Positions 9,007-18,013 of a stretch of 64,000 nucleotides of DNA are shown here, piece by piece; the stretch's first letter is position 1, and every line of letters starts with the position of its first letter. The notes under the pieces were generated by a model. That model made no database searches, had not been told where the DNA came from, and was given only the letters and a program-made list of their open reading frames with translations. A program made the position numbers and the translations under genes. The stretch covers positions 27,061,001-27,125,000 of the forward strand of contig CATNEN010000001.1 of the NCBI GenBank assembly GCA_950097015.1. The letters run 5' to 3'. The DNA comes from Macrostomum hystrix. Lineage: Eukaryota > Platyhelminthes > Macrostomidae.

Positions 9007-9548
9007 TCAACTATTTCTTTTTAGCCATAAACCTCTTTTTCTTAAGCTGGCTTCAAACTGACAAAGCATTCTGTCATTCAACGGGCAGTTTTCTTTCACG
9101 TGTAGATTTCGCAGAATCCATTCGAATGATCGCTTCAAAACAATTCTTTGATATGCAAAATAGAGACAGAAAAGTCCGCACTTGTCCGACTGACTGCATT
9201 GGATTCGGTTAACATTGCAAAGCATGCGGAAAGGAAACTTGAACTTGTTAGCAAAAAATGGTGGATGGCACTCAGAGTCTGTGCGTTCCAACCGAGAGAA
9301 TCAAATAATTCAACTACATTTCCATTGCCAACAAAACATGCAACCCAGTGTCCAAACGAGACGCTATGTTTTATCAAGAAGAAGCTGATAATTCTGTTGT
9401 GATTGGGAATTTTCTCCCTTCTTCCTTCATCCCGGTTTATTATCCAGGTCTTTTGCTTTAAGCAAAGGGTGACTATCAAGATTCGATTGCTGGGCAGGAA
9501 GGATCTAGCAAGAGAACGCAGCTGAAGGGCATCCATATCAACTTTCAT
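9007..9548 (-). pseudogene. Adenain-like cysteine protease, single-base frameshift
   Basis: From ATG 9548 the first frame carries the catalytic His (FGHWVACFVG) and acidic residue (VELFDSLGW). Near 9265, at a T-run, the coding frame shifts and continues with IQCSQSDKCGLFCLYFA, holding the Gln oxyanion and nucleophile Cys positions, and ends at 9007. H, D, Q and C in this order match the maturation proteases of adenoviruses and Polintons. The ATG overlaps the major capsid stop as TAATG, suggesting translation by termination-reinitiation. The 3' coding end contains the octamer of the ATPase gene. Confidence 0.85.
9039..9046 (-). promoter_or_regulatory. CTTAAGAA promoter-like octamer of the ATPase gene
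   Basis: It lies 49 bp before ATG 8989, inside the last codons of the protease gene. Confidence 0.6.
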
Positions 9549-10831
9549 TAAGATGAATAGTCCAGCAATAGCTCCCTGTGCTTGGTGACCTCAATCAGTG
9601 AGTCATACACACACATGACAATCAGGGACACGGCTTCATCCAAGGCCTGTCGGAACCGAATCTCCAGCCGCAGGTTTCCCTCCTTCTGCCCGTACCACAG
9701 AGCCGCTCCCTCGGGTGTCAGATCGAATGCGAACACGGTGTTCTCGTTTGAGAAGAGTTGGTAGGGAATCGATGGAACCGAGTTGGTGTGGCTCGCAGAT
9801 TGACAGCTTTTCAGGTAGTGCAAATACTCTCTGACAAACGAATTGTTCTCAGGTGTAAATGCCCCGTGGCACATGGATTCACCCCCTTTCTTGAGAGCAA
9901 GCTGACTCAGGTTGAAGTTTTGGAACTGGAACGGGCTGGAATGATGGTGCCCATTGAAGGCTCGGTGGTTGACGAAGGCCAGCATGATGAATTTCGGGAG
10001 CTTTCCGTGCGTGAATCCTTCAATATTTTTTGACTGAATTCCCTGGGGCAGGATGAAGTTTTGCATTTCAGTTCGCTCAATTGGGTAGAGCGCATTCTGA
10101 TTAGCCAGCCCCTGCTCGTGAGCCAAGCTGATGTGGGGCAGAACTTTGACTCGGCGAAGATAGAGGATGAAGTGCGATATTTCCATCCTGTAGGCGGTGT
10201 TGTTGGCGGCTGGAGCTCTGATTCCAAATGCTCCATCACTGGGCACCAGTTTGATGTGCAGGTGCAAATTGTTCAGCAGAAACACTGGGCACTGGAAAAT
10301 GTCGCTAAGGAGTGGTCCCGCATATTCCCTCCATTGGGAGGTCCTGTGGTTCTCAGTGTGGTCCTCATCAGCTGAGTCGGGTTCCAGGAAACCGGCAGGG
10401 TGAAATTTGAGTTGCTGGGCATCGGATGAGCTCATCAGTGCTTTGAAGTAGGCATGGTACGGGTACAGCTGGTCACCCCCAGAGACGATTCGCTGGTTAA
10501 TGCTAACAATTACATCTGAGAATGCTGTAGATAGAACAAAATTTTCCGGATGCACATTGCTGTCTCTGCGGTCTGCAACAACTCCATCCTCACCCAGCTC
10601 ATCCTCCCTCATCAATGCTCCATTCAGTCTCACAATGCGGCACCGAATGTAGAGAAATGAGTTAACTAAATCAGTGTACTCATCAGCTGATTGGTGGCAG
10701 TCAAATTCAATGGGTGAGTTTCCGACAATGGAATTCACAGGATGAATGTCAATATAGGCAGATTTCTCAATGCAAGTCTGCAGCACAGGTGTCTTGAACA
10801 GGTCGAGCCTGGGGTTGAATCCGAAAGCCAT
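9548..10831 (-). CDS. Major capsid protein (double jelly-roll, Polinton PY type)
   Basis: This intact 427-codon frame runs from ATG 10831. It has the hallmark start of the family (VNSIVGNSPIEFDCHQSADE), the strand pair LVNSFLYIRCRIV, the mid-region YAGPLLSDIFQCPVFLLNN, and the late motifs NENTVFAFDLTPEGAALWYG and RLEIRFRQAL. These are the features of the capsid protein behind the many animal gene models called F54H12.2-like. It would form the hexameric capsomers of a virus-like shell. It lies 3 nt after the basic protein stop and overlaps the protease start by TAATG. An octamer copy at 10926-10933 is 94 bp upstream, inside the Lys-rich gene, and may be fortuitous. Confidence 0.9.
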   Translation of the reverse strand: MAFGFNPRLDLFKTPVLQTCIEKSAYIDIHPVNSIVGNSPIEFDCHQSADEYTDLVNSFLYIRCRIVRLNGALMREDELGEDGVVADRRDSNVHPENFVLSTAFSDVIVSINQRIVSGGDQLYPYHAYFKALMSSSDAQQLKFHPAGFLEPDSADEDHTENHRTSQWREYAGPLLSDIFQCPVFLLNNLHLHIKLVPSDGAFGIRAPAANNTAYRMEISHFILYLRRVKVLPHISLAHEQGLANQNALYPIERTEMQNFILPQGIQSKNIEGFTHGKLPKFIMLAFVNHRAFNGHHHSSPFQFQNFNLSQLALKKGGESMCHGAFTPENNSFVREYLHYLKSCQSASHTNSVPSIPYQLFSNENTVFAFDLTPEGAALWYGQKEGNLRLEIRFRQALDEAVSLIVMCVYDSLIEVTKHRELLLDYSS

Positions 10832-10834
10832 TGT

Positions 10835-11215
10835 CTATGACAGAGAGTCCAGTACGCACTTCACAGTTTTGCTGCTGACTTTTCGCTTCCTTCTTGTTGC
10901 TTTCTTGCTCTTCCCAGTTCTCTTCTTCTTAAGCTTTTTCTTGCTTGAACTTTTCTGCTTCCTTCTTGATCTGCTCTTCTTTATCTTGTTGTCTTTGCAA
11001 TGATTACTATTACTTTTTTTAAACTTTCTTTTCCTTCGTTTTGATTGCATAGAAGAGTTTTTAGCATTGGGGAGACCAGCAGCAGCTAGCGTTGATGGAG
11101 CAGTCGATGGGGGCTGGAACGTCATGAGTCCCGGTGAGCTCCCGCAGCCGTACAGTGCAGGCTGCTTGCCAGTTCGCGCACCCGAATACTGCCGAATAAG
11201 CTGCTGGTAATTCAT
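10835..11215 (-). CDS. Lys/Arg-rich small protein, likely DNA-condensing core protein
   Basis: From ATG 11215 the first 60 residues are Gly/Pro/Ser-rich (MNYQQLIRQYSGARTGKQPA). From about residue 57 most residues are Lys, Arg or Ser (SKRRKRKFKKSN, KKKLKKKRTGKSKKATRRKR). Such a composition between two capsid genes fits a virion core protein analogous to adenovirus pVII/pX; the function is inferred from composition and place. ATG overlaps the minor capsid stop as ATGA, and the gene ends 3 nt before the major capsid ATG, so the three are packed as one transcription unit. Confidence 0.65.
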   Translation of the reverse strand: MNYQQLIRQYSGARTGKQPALYGCGSSPGLMTFQPPSTAPSTLAAAGLPNAKNSSMQSKRRKRKFKKSNSNHCKDNKIKKSRSRRKQKSSSKKKLKKKRTGKSKKATRRKRKVSSKTVKCVLDSLS

Positions 11216-12027
11216 TGAATTCTTTTCTCCCGAATCTGAACTGTCAGCAGAACGGGACTGCAGGACTGAGCGGCCAGAAGGCTACCAAAAATATCTCGCA
11301 GTTGAACTCGAAGGCTGTGTAAAAAATTGATCCTCGGAATTGGAAAGAAGATAGTTTTCTTAAACACTTGACTCAGATAGTTTCCCCATTCTGCATCAGG
11401 TTTCATTCGAACTGTTCTCAGCAGTGAGTTGCCGTTGCAATTGCTCGACTCAACGATGCTGCAGTGCACATTAATCAGATTGGTGCGCGGGCAGCCGATG
11501 CAGCGCTCTGAGACAAGCCGCCCAGGTCGAACTTTCACTGATCCCTGGTTGCTGAATCCAAGCCATTGCAGAATCTTGCTAGGCGGAAGATGCAGCTCTG
11601 CCTGCACTGTGTTGTTCTGCACTACTGTTCTCGAGTTTTGAATGTCAATTTTTATTCCAAAGTCCCTAGCATCACCGCGACGTCCCAGCAGACCTGATTC
11701 ATCAGCCTCCATTTCAGCATCTCTGTCGCTCCTCGCATCAAAGAACAGAGACTCAGAGTTGGCCAACAGCTCATTCAGGCACTCCACCAGCTCCTCCACT
11801 CTAGCAAAGCGTCCAGGTTGAAGAACCAGGGCCTCGTGCTCTCTTCCAACTGAGATAGTGACGCAGTAAGGTTCGTCAAGATTGTACCATGAAGCAGGCA
11901 GATGGATTTCAACCAGACCTGCCTCATAGTCCACATTTCGATCCAAGTAAATAGGTGAAGGCAGGTGAAAATGAAAGTCACTAGAAGTACCTTCAGCATG
12001 TTCACTGTTGATAACAATGTTTCTCAT
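11212..12027 (-). CDS. Minor capsid protein (penton-like, Polinton PX type)
   Basis: I chose ATG 12027, giving MRNIVINSEHAEGTSSDFHF; an upstream GTG is in frame but has no support. The segment DYEAGLVEIHLPASWYNLDE matches the strongly conserved WEVALxEIxxPxSWYN signature of Polinton minor capsid proteins, which are single jelly-roll pentons at capsid vertices. The frame is intact (271 aa). CTTAAGAA lies 45 bp before the ATG; the stop overlaps the next ATG (ATGA). It probably heads a unit of minor capsid, basic protein, major capsid and protease. Confidence 0.85.
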   Translation of the reverse strand: MRNIVINSEHAEGTSSDFHFHLPSPIYLDRNVDYEAGLVEIHLPASWYNLDEPYCVTISVGREHEALVLQPGRFARVEELVECLNELLANSESLFFDARSDRDAEMEADESGLLGRRGDARDFGIKIDIQNSRTVVQNNTVQAELHLPPSKILQWLGFSNQGSVKVRPGRLVSERCIGCPRTNLINVHCSIVESSNCNGNSLLRTVRMKPDAEWGNYLSQVFKKTIFFPIPRINFLHSLRVQLRDIFGSLLAAQSCSPVLLTVQIREKRIQ

Positions 12028-12064
12028 AATAGAAAATAACTTTATCACAGAAATAGGTTTACTA

Positions 12065-13132
12065 CTAGACTTTTCTTAAGTCCTTTTCATCCACCCACCC
12101 GGTGGAGTTGTAGCCGGCCCACTTCACAAGATATCGGATTTTTCCATGACGTTTCTCAGTCTTCAAAATCTTTTCAATCACATACAGCCGCTGTGAGTCC
12201 GGAACAGCCTGCAGCTCATGCTCATGGAAGAGGCCTCGAATCTCTTCCCCCTTCATGTCTCTAATCTTGTACATGTACGGGTAGTGCTTCGGGGCCCTGG
12301 CCACCACAGTATACACTTCCTCGCTCCAGTTGGCCTTGTAGCCCTTTCGGAACACCCTGGGTGCATTGGAAATCCTCACTAACTTATTGTCACAGAATTT
12401 CGGTTTCTTCAGCTTCTCTATTGTCTCAATTGCTTTTCCATAGTACAGGTTCATCCAGACCTCAGATTCATTCTCTTTGCAGACGCTTGTTGGCGCCATT
12501 TTTATGCTTCTATGGTAAGTGCTGTTGTAGGACTTCACTAGCTTGGGCAGCACGTCAACCCAGTGCAGGGTGCTTTTGTACGTGAAATACCGCCACATTT
12601 TGCTCTTCAGAGTTCTGTTCCATCGCTCAATGATGGCTGCTTTCTGCTCACTATTAGTTGGGAAAGCCAGAATCCCCCGCTCTATGCAGAATTGGCGAAA
12701 AGTAGTGTTAAGAAACTCTTTCCCTTGATCTGTGCGGACTGTGCGAGGCTGGCGTTTTGAGTATTTCAGAATGCTCTCGAATGCGGACTTCACTTCTGCA
12801 GCTGATTTATTTTTCAATGGCCTGGCCCATGCACATTTGGACAGCACATCAATGCATGTGAGAATGTACTTGTAGCCATTATTGTACTTTGCGAATGGAA
12901 TCATCTCAACCAAGTCAAGCTCCCATTGATCGTCAATGGATCGCACTATGATTGGTGCTCTGGGGTATCGCCTTCTAGCTGGCTTGTGTAATGTGTGCAC
13001 TGGCTGCTCACACAGCCACTGCTCAATGCTCTTAGTGGTCTCACGACCACCTCTTTCTCTCACTTCATGCTGCAATTTTGATGCACTGGAAAAGCTGGCT
13101 GGTTGAGCAGGCTTAAAGTAAATTTTCTCCAT
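12065..13132 (-). CDS. Polinton integrase with C-terminal chromodomain
   Basis: From ATG 13132 (MEKIYFKPAQ). The rve catalytic core shows the three acidic residues in ELDLVEM, VRTDQGKEF and AAIIERWNRTLKSKM. The C-terminus has a chromodomain-like segment, RYLVKWAGYNSTGWVDEKDL (about residues 333-352 from this ATG). Such integrases insert the linear Polinton DNA, and the chromodomain may guide it to modified histones. No HHCC finger is visible at the N-terminus. The frame is intact. It starts 52 bp after CTTAAGAA (13185-13192). Confidence 0.9.
   Translation of the reverse strand: MEKIYFKPAQPASFSSASKLQHEVRERGGRETTKSIEQWLCEQPVHTLHKPARRRYPRAPIIVRSIDDQWELDLVEMIPFAKYNNGYKYILTCIDVLSKCAWARPLKNKSAAEVKSAFESILKYSKRQPRTVRTDQGKEFLNTTFRQFCIERGILAFPTNSEQKAAIIERWNRTLKSKMWRYFTYKSTLHWVDVLPKLVKSYNSTYHRSIKMAPTSVCKENESEVWMNLYYGKAIETIEKLKKPKFCDNKLVRISNAPRVFRKGYKANWSEEVYTVVARAPKHYPYMYKIRDMKGEEIRGLFHEHELQAVPDSQRLYVIEKILKTEKRHGKIRYLVKWAGYNSTGWVDEKDLRKV
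12073..12080 (-). promoter_or_regulatory. CTTAAGAA promoter-like octamer of the capsid gene unit
   Basis: It lies 45 bp before the minor capsid ATG 12027, within the last codons of the integrase gene (DLRK). Confidence 0.6.
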
Positions 13133-13165
13133 GAGCAGTTTAGAACGAAGCAAGGCTTGCTTTCT

Positions 13166-13372
13166 CTAGCATGAGCAATTCATTTTCTTAAGTTTTTTGT
13201 AATTCACTGTAGCAGAAAATCGACCGGCGTCGAAAAACAACCAGCACCATACAAATGCAGAAGCAATTGTGAACACTGAATAAACGGGAAAAAACATTAA
13301 GTAGCTGGCTTTTAACACTGTCAAAATTACAAATTGAGCAGCTGATTTGAGCACAAAAGCAGTCAGACGCAT
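13166..13372 (-). CDS. Small hydrophobic membrane protein, 68 aa
   Basis: From ATG 13372 (MRLTAFVLKSAAQFVIL); in-frame GTG 13393 is an alternative. Two hydrophobic stretches (FVLKSAAQFVILTVL and FPVYSVFTIASAFVWCWLFF) predict one hairpin or two membrane spans, followed by a basic tail (YKKLKKM). Its place between integrase and the PC4-like gene makes it part of the Polinton. I do not recognise a family. The integrase octamer lies in its last codons. Confidence 0.5.
   Translation of the reverse strand: MRLTAFVLKSAAQFVILTVLKASYLMFFPVYSVFTIASAFVWCWLFFDAGRFSATVNYKKLKKMNCSC
13185..13192 (-). promoter_or_regulatory. CTTAAGAA promoter-like octamer of the integrase gene
   Basis: It lies 52 bp before ATG 13132, inside the 3' end of the small membrane protein gene. 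Confidence 0.6.
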
Positions 13373-13506
13373 TAGAGCACACTGTTCAGTCACTCATCGA
13401 AGTGCAGCCTGGTAAGCTTCATTGCCTCCTGCCGACGAAGTGGAAACGGCTGTTTGCGCTTCCTGCTACCGCTGGCCGCCGCAGCCGCAGCCGCCCGGAA
13501 CTGGTA

Positions 13507-14128
13507 TCACACCGGATCCTCCCGCAAGTCCGAGTCCCGAGATGGGATCCGTCCATCCCCAGCGCTAGCCACGGGAAGCGGCGTGGATGTGGCAGCCTCG
13601 TTGTCGATCTGCAGCATTGTAGGCGAGCCGATCTCGTCTACGTCTCCACCATTGCCTTCAGATTTCTCGGCCCCCAGGATGGGCTTCGTGTCCTGCTCTT
13701 CCTCATCTGACTCAAGCTCGTACTTCGTCCGCATGTCCTTGAAGGGAGCCGACAGCTGGCCGTCTATCCATGATGCGTTGTGCCACAGCTTCTTCCACAG
13801 CGGTGGGGTCAGCGGTACGGCGTTACGCTTCATGAATTCTTCGCAGCAGTCCTCAGGCAGTCCGCTTGAGCCAGATGATGCCGTCCCTGACTTCGATAAA
13901 CTTATCAAAGCCTAGTTTCACCACCTTGCACTCGCTATTGAGAGCAGACACTACGAGCGACCGCTTCAGTTGCTTCAGCTTTTCCCATTGGCAAACATTC
14001 AGGTTGAAGCCAGGGACGCCAGGTTTAAGACTTGCAGTGCTGCCGTGGCGGTAGAACTTTCTAATCGCTATGTACTTCAAGCCTTCGTACTATTGAACCT
14101 GAATCTTATAACCGTCGCAGATGTCCAT
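13507..14128 (-). pseudogene. PC4/p15-like transcriptional coactivator gene with one stop and one frame change
   Basis: From ATG 14128 the frame gives MDICDGYKIQVQ, an in-frame TAG (14090-14092), then YEGLKYIAIRKFYRHG, LKPGVPGFNLNVCQWEKLKQL. This follows the PC4 single-strand-DNA-binding fold pattern: VREFKGK, VDIREYY, LKPGKKGISL, QWxxL. After a linker (GFDKFIEVRDGIIWLK) the coding potential moves to a second frame (overlap 13853-13908) with AVPLTPPLWKKLWHNASW, which may be a second, weaker PC4-like half, and then an acidic tail (ESDEEEQD) to 13507. PC4 proteins help assemble or stimulate RNA polymerase II initiation. Together with the TBP-like gene, this suggests transcription functions carried by the Polinton. 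The breaks may be decay or sequence errors. Confidence 0.6.
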
Positions 14129-14209
14129 CGCTAGCTAATGTCAAAAGCTAAGATCAGGAAAATTACGAGCTGAGAAAACTTGCTCCTTTTCCTAACGAAT
14201 TTTGAGGGC

Positions 14210-14216
14210 TTATATA
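14210..14216 (-). promoter_or_regulatory. TATA box upstream of the PC4-like gene
   Basis: The - strand reads TATATAA, 81 bp before ATG 14128. Unlike the other Polinton units, this one has a canonical TATA sequence and no CTTAAGAA. Confidence 0.4.
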
Positions 14217-14532
14217 TCGTCCAAAATGTGTGCTCGATTCTGATTGGCTAGAGTTGGGGTGGGTGTTTGTCCTGTGATGGAGCTTAGACTAGATATGTAG
14301 GTAAGTAGGATTGGACGCCACACCCCACACTCACCCCAATGCTTTCCTCCTATCTCATTCCTCCTCTGTTCTGAGATTGTCGGCGTCCCTCCACACTCCA
14401 AAATACACTGCCGGGCTAGCCTCGTATCGCCGCAGTGTCGGCTGTGTCCTCTGCTGTGGGATAGGCAGCGCCTATAGGCAGAGCAATCTAAGGTGTGGCA
14501 AACTCGCAAAAACTAAACGCTTACAGATTTGC

Positions 14533-15040
14533 CCGGCATCCCATCAGTGTATTCCCGTGCCTCCTATCTCCGCAGTGTCGGCAGGGTTCTGCTAACCGAT
14601 AGGCCGGCATCCCATCAGTGTATTCCCGTGCCTCCTATCTCAGCAGTGTCGGCAGGGTTCTGCTAACAGATAGGCCGGCATCCCATCAGTGTATTCCCGT
14701 GCCTCCTATCTCCGCAGTGTCGGCAGGGTTCTGCTAACAGATAGGCCGGCATCCCATCAGTGTATTCCCGTGCCTCCTATCTCCGCAGTGTCGGCAGGGT
14801 TCTGCTAACAGATAGGCCGGCATCCCATCAGTGTATTCCCGTGCCTCCTATCTCCGCAGTGTCGGCAGGGTTCTGCTAACAGATAGGCCGGCATCCCATC
14901 AGTGTATTCCCGTGCCTCCTATCTCCGCAGTGTCGGCAGGGTTCTGCTAACAGATAGGCCGGCATCCCATCAGTGTATTCCCGTGCCTCCTATCTCCGCA
15001 GTGTCAGCAGATTGGCCGGCATCCCATCAGGGTTCTGCTA
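14533..15040. repeat. 71-bp tandem repeat, about 7 copies
   Basis: Units begin CCGGCATCCCATCAGTGTAT at 14533, 14604, 14675, 14746, 14817, 14888 and 14959, with a scrambled last unit near 15016. Copies are nearly identical. Each unit contains TCTCCGCAGTGTCGGCAGGG. A related single unit lies at about 14400-14470. No coding. Confidence 0.9.
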
Positions 15041-16470
15041 ACTCCTACTACTTACATCACAGAGAGAAATGTACATAAGTTTAGCGGATGCTTCTTCTGT
15101 GCTAAACCAGGACCTGTGAGGCCAGATGGGCACAAGTGTCGCATCACCTGGAACACCCTGAAGCCGAACATGCCGAAGTAAGATAATAGGCACGGTGCAC
15201 CAGAGAAGTGTACTGAGTGTGTAAATTTGTGTAAATATGTGTTGTCTATAGTTGTCGCAGTTGTCACAAGCCGCTAAGAAAATCATAAAAAATAGGGAGT
15301 TAGGGAAATAATAAATGGGCACACGGCCGTAGAAATAATGTGCTCCAATACCTACTCAGTAGAAATAGGAGTAGTGTGTGAAGAAAATGCAGAAGTTATG
15401 TTCGTTCAATTAAAGGCATTTAATGTTATAAGAGAGAATCTGTCTATAGGCGAAAGTGTTATAAGTCGGGCATGTGAAATTAGTTATCAATAAATGTCTG
15501 AACGAATTGTTAGTAGTTGGCTTGCTCCAATGAAGTACAGCAATTCTGAAGGGGAAGAGCAATGTAACGTCGCAATATAACGAAGATTGTGAAGAAATGA
15601 GAAGTGATTTCTCTCTGAAAGAGTTACTAGTAGCTGACATGTTTCAGTGAATAAAGGTAACTCAGAAGGGGAGGTGAAGTTTTCGGAGTGTTCCTGGATT
15701 GAAGTCCAGAAGCCCAGAGAGTAGTAGACTCTGGGAGAGTCATTGACAAGTTGTGAAGTCATGACTAAGTGATCAGTTCCAAAAGGCTGAGAAGAAGGCG
15801 CAGTGCTGATCTGAGGGATCAGATGTAGAGCCAGTATTGTGAAATTTTGTAAAGGCACAAAGGTTGCCTGAAATGGCCTACCTGAAGAAAGACACACTGT
15901 GGCCTGATGATCAGATGAGGACTGTGTTGTGATGTAAATAGGCATTGTGGTTGCCTGAGAAAGCAGATAAAGAGGCCTGAAGCAAGAAGTGAAGGGGCAC
16001 AGAAGATTGCCTGAAGAGGCCTATCTGAATAAGGGCACTGTTATGGCCTGAAGTGTATTTAAGAGAGGCAAATGATGCCTAGAGAAATAAGGGGAGACCC
16101 CTGTGTGAAATCTGAGAAGGCAGTGGCCTATGAATAATCAAATAAGAAATTATGAAAGCAGAGTAAATATGTTAGAGAAGGTAAATTAGTCTACATGAAT
16201 AAATTAGGAAATTAGATATTGCCCGCATGCCAGTTAAATTAAGTGACACAAATGGTCAAAAGCAAATATTACTGGTCACCTTTTCAGTTGTGAGAATTAA
16301 TTAAAAATAGTGAGGTGACGAAGAAGAACATGTGACAACTGTGCGACATACTGTGTAAATTGTTGTGTAAACACGCCTTAAACGTTGTGAAATTAGTATA
16401 AATGTTGTCTTTGAATATTTCTGTTGTATAAACCGAAAGGAATATGTAATGCGTGCTACTGTGAGTAAAC
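15041..16470. other. Non-coding flank of a decayed retroelement
   Basis: There is no convincing gene. From about 15660 to 16140 the sequence has short imperfect repeats of TGCCTGAAGAGGCC type. It is interrupted at 16481 by a LINE and resumes at 18079. Confidence 0.4.
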
Positions 16471-16490
16471 GTGAAAGCACGTGAAAGCAC

Positions 16491-17313
16491 CTCAGCGGAT
16501 CCGAGAGGCCCAGGAGGAGTCGGTGTTCTGATAAGTCCACGGCTGCAGCGCTGCACCCGATGCGAGAGCCTATCACCGAGACTGCTGCGAGTTGACCTGC
16601 GCCTGCGCTCGCGAAATGTGCGCCTGTTCTGCGCCTATGCACCCACAGCTGCACACCCGACGGAGCATCAGCAATTTATGGAGTTCCTGTCGGGGCAGCT
16701 GGAGGCGGTCGCTCAGCGCGATTCGGTGCTTGTGCTCGGAGACTTCAACGCTGTGATGCGGAAATCTGAGCGCGCAAGGTTCGTCACTCCACGCGAGAAC
16801 AGCAACACCGACGCACTAGTTGACTTTGCAGGGCGACACGATCTAGTATCGGCAAACACTATTTTCCAAAAGCCACAACAGAGACTGGCTACTTTTGCAG
16901 GATGCAAAAGTCCGCGCCAAAAAGCAGGCGGTAAATTTGCTAAGAGGAGATTCGCTCAGCTGGACCACGTGCTGCTTCGCTGGCGAGAGCGGCGCCGCGT
17001 GACCAATTGCGACACGGTGGCTCCACTTGCTGTGCCGTCGGACCACAGGCTGCTGTATTGTGACCTGCACCTGAAGGACCCCCTGTATCGACCACCGAGA
17101 CGGCAACCGAAGCACTATTTCCGTGCCCTTCGCAACTCAACTGTGAAGGATCGTTTCTGCAAGGCTTTCACCGAGGCAATGGAAGCGAGGCCGGAGACTG
17201 CAGCTCTAGCAGACTACGGAAGCATCAGTTCAGCCATTCATGCCGCCGCTGCCAAAACACTGCCGATGGCGCAGGCAGCACCAAGTGGTAAGCCTGTGTG
17301 TGTGGCAGGATGA
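16491..17313 (+). pseudogene. LINE ORF2 endonuclease domain (5'-truncated)
   Basis: The frame is open from the insertion boundary. It shows the APE-type endonuclease motifs LVLGDFNAVM and RFAQLDHVLLRW, plus APLAVPSDHRLLYCDL with the catalytic SDH. The N-terminal catalytic Asn/Glu motifs are missing because of 5' truncation. Near 17290 the coding frame shifts by one base and continues in the next feature. Such endonucleases nick target DNA for target-primed reverse transcription. Confidence 0.75.
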
Positions 17314-18013
17314 TGAGTCACTGCGACAGGCCCGGCTGACAGTCGAGAGGCTGCGACGAAGAGGACAAGCCACAGAGGACGCTGAGAAAGCCCTGGCGGA
17401 GACCTTCAATTCGCGGCAGTGCGCCGCGGTGGAGGATGCTATCCGCAAAATCACCGACGCTGGTCCTGACAAAAAGCCGCGTGCCGTTTGTTTGGCTGTC
17501 AACGAGCTGACGGGACGCAAGCGGCGCAACGCGCTAAACCTAGCGGGTGATACACCTGAAAAACTGAGAAACCGGTTGAGGGGGCGGTTGTATCAGGCCG
17601 TAATTGAAACCGTGCTCTTGTACAACGCCCACACGTGGACCCTGACCAGCTCGCAGGAGCGGCAGTTGGACGCCGCACACGCAGCTCTCCTGCGCGCCGC
17701 CTTCGGGATCCACTACTCGCCGAACACCGCCACCATTGTCACCAACGATGAATTTTACCGCCGAGCCCAACTCCATCGACCAAGCCAGCTACTGCGATCC
17801 CGGCGCCTGCAGCTGGCCGGACACGTCTTTCGAGCGGAGCAGCGCTGCCCAGAGCCCCTGCAGGATGTACTGTTGCTTTCCCTGCAGGGACCGCGGCGGC
17901 GTGGCCAGGCGAGGACAGTGCGCTACGTCGACCTGCTTCTGTCGGACGCTGGCATCTCCGACCCCCTCGGAGTGACAATTCTGCGAAACGCTGCGCTTGC
18001 GCGCGCATTTTGA
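17290..18013 (+). pseudogene. LINE ORF2 linker and C-terminal region lacking the RT core
   Basis: The frame continues the pre-RT linker (AVNELTGRKRRNALNLAGDT) and then, near 17560, jumps directly to the post-RT region (YQAVIETVLLYNAHTWTLTS, LQLAGHVFRAEQR, RRRGQARTVRYVDLLL), ending at TGA. The whole reverse transcriptase palm is absent. The jump keeps the frame open, so the deletion is in frame. Confidence 0.75.

Larger units (their letters stand above)
1..14230. mobile_element. Polinton/Maverick element (left end outside window; right end uncertain)
   Basis: The set of genes defines a Polinton: protein-primed DNA polymerase B on the + strand, and on the - strand a retroviral-type integrase with chromodomain, double jelly-roll major capsid, minor capsid, adenain-like protease and FtsK/A32-type packaging ATPase. 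The left terminus lies before the window. The right terminus was not found; the last Polinton-oriented gene begins at 14128, and a TATA box lies at 14210. A Ty3/gypsy element is nested at 1755-6335. Several genes carry single-base breaks, so this copy is probably inactive, although the capsid and integrase frames are open. Confidence 0.9.

Noticed and set aside
10926-10933. CTTAAGAA as promoter of the major capsid gene
   Set aside because: 94 bp from the ATG and inside Lys codons (AAG CTT AAG AAG), so it may be chance; not counted among the six.
14533-15040. CRISPR-like array of 71-bp units
   Set aside because: Whole units are identical with no unique spacers; it is a satellite.
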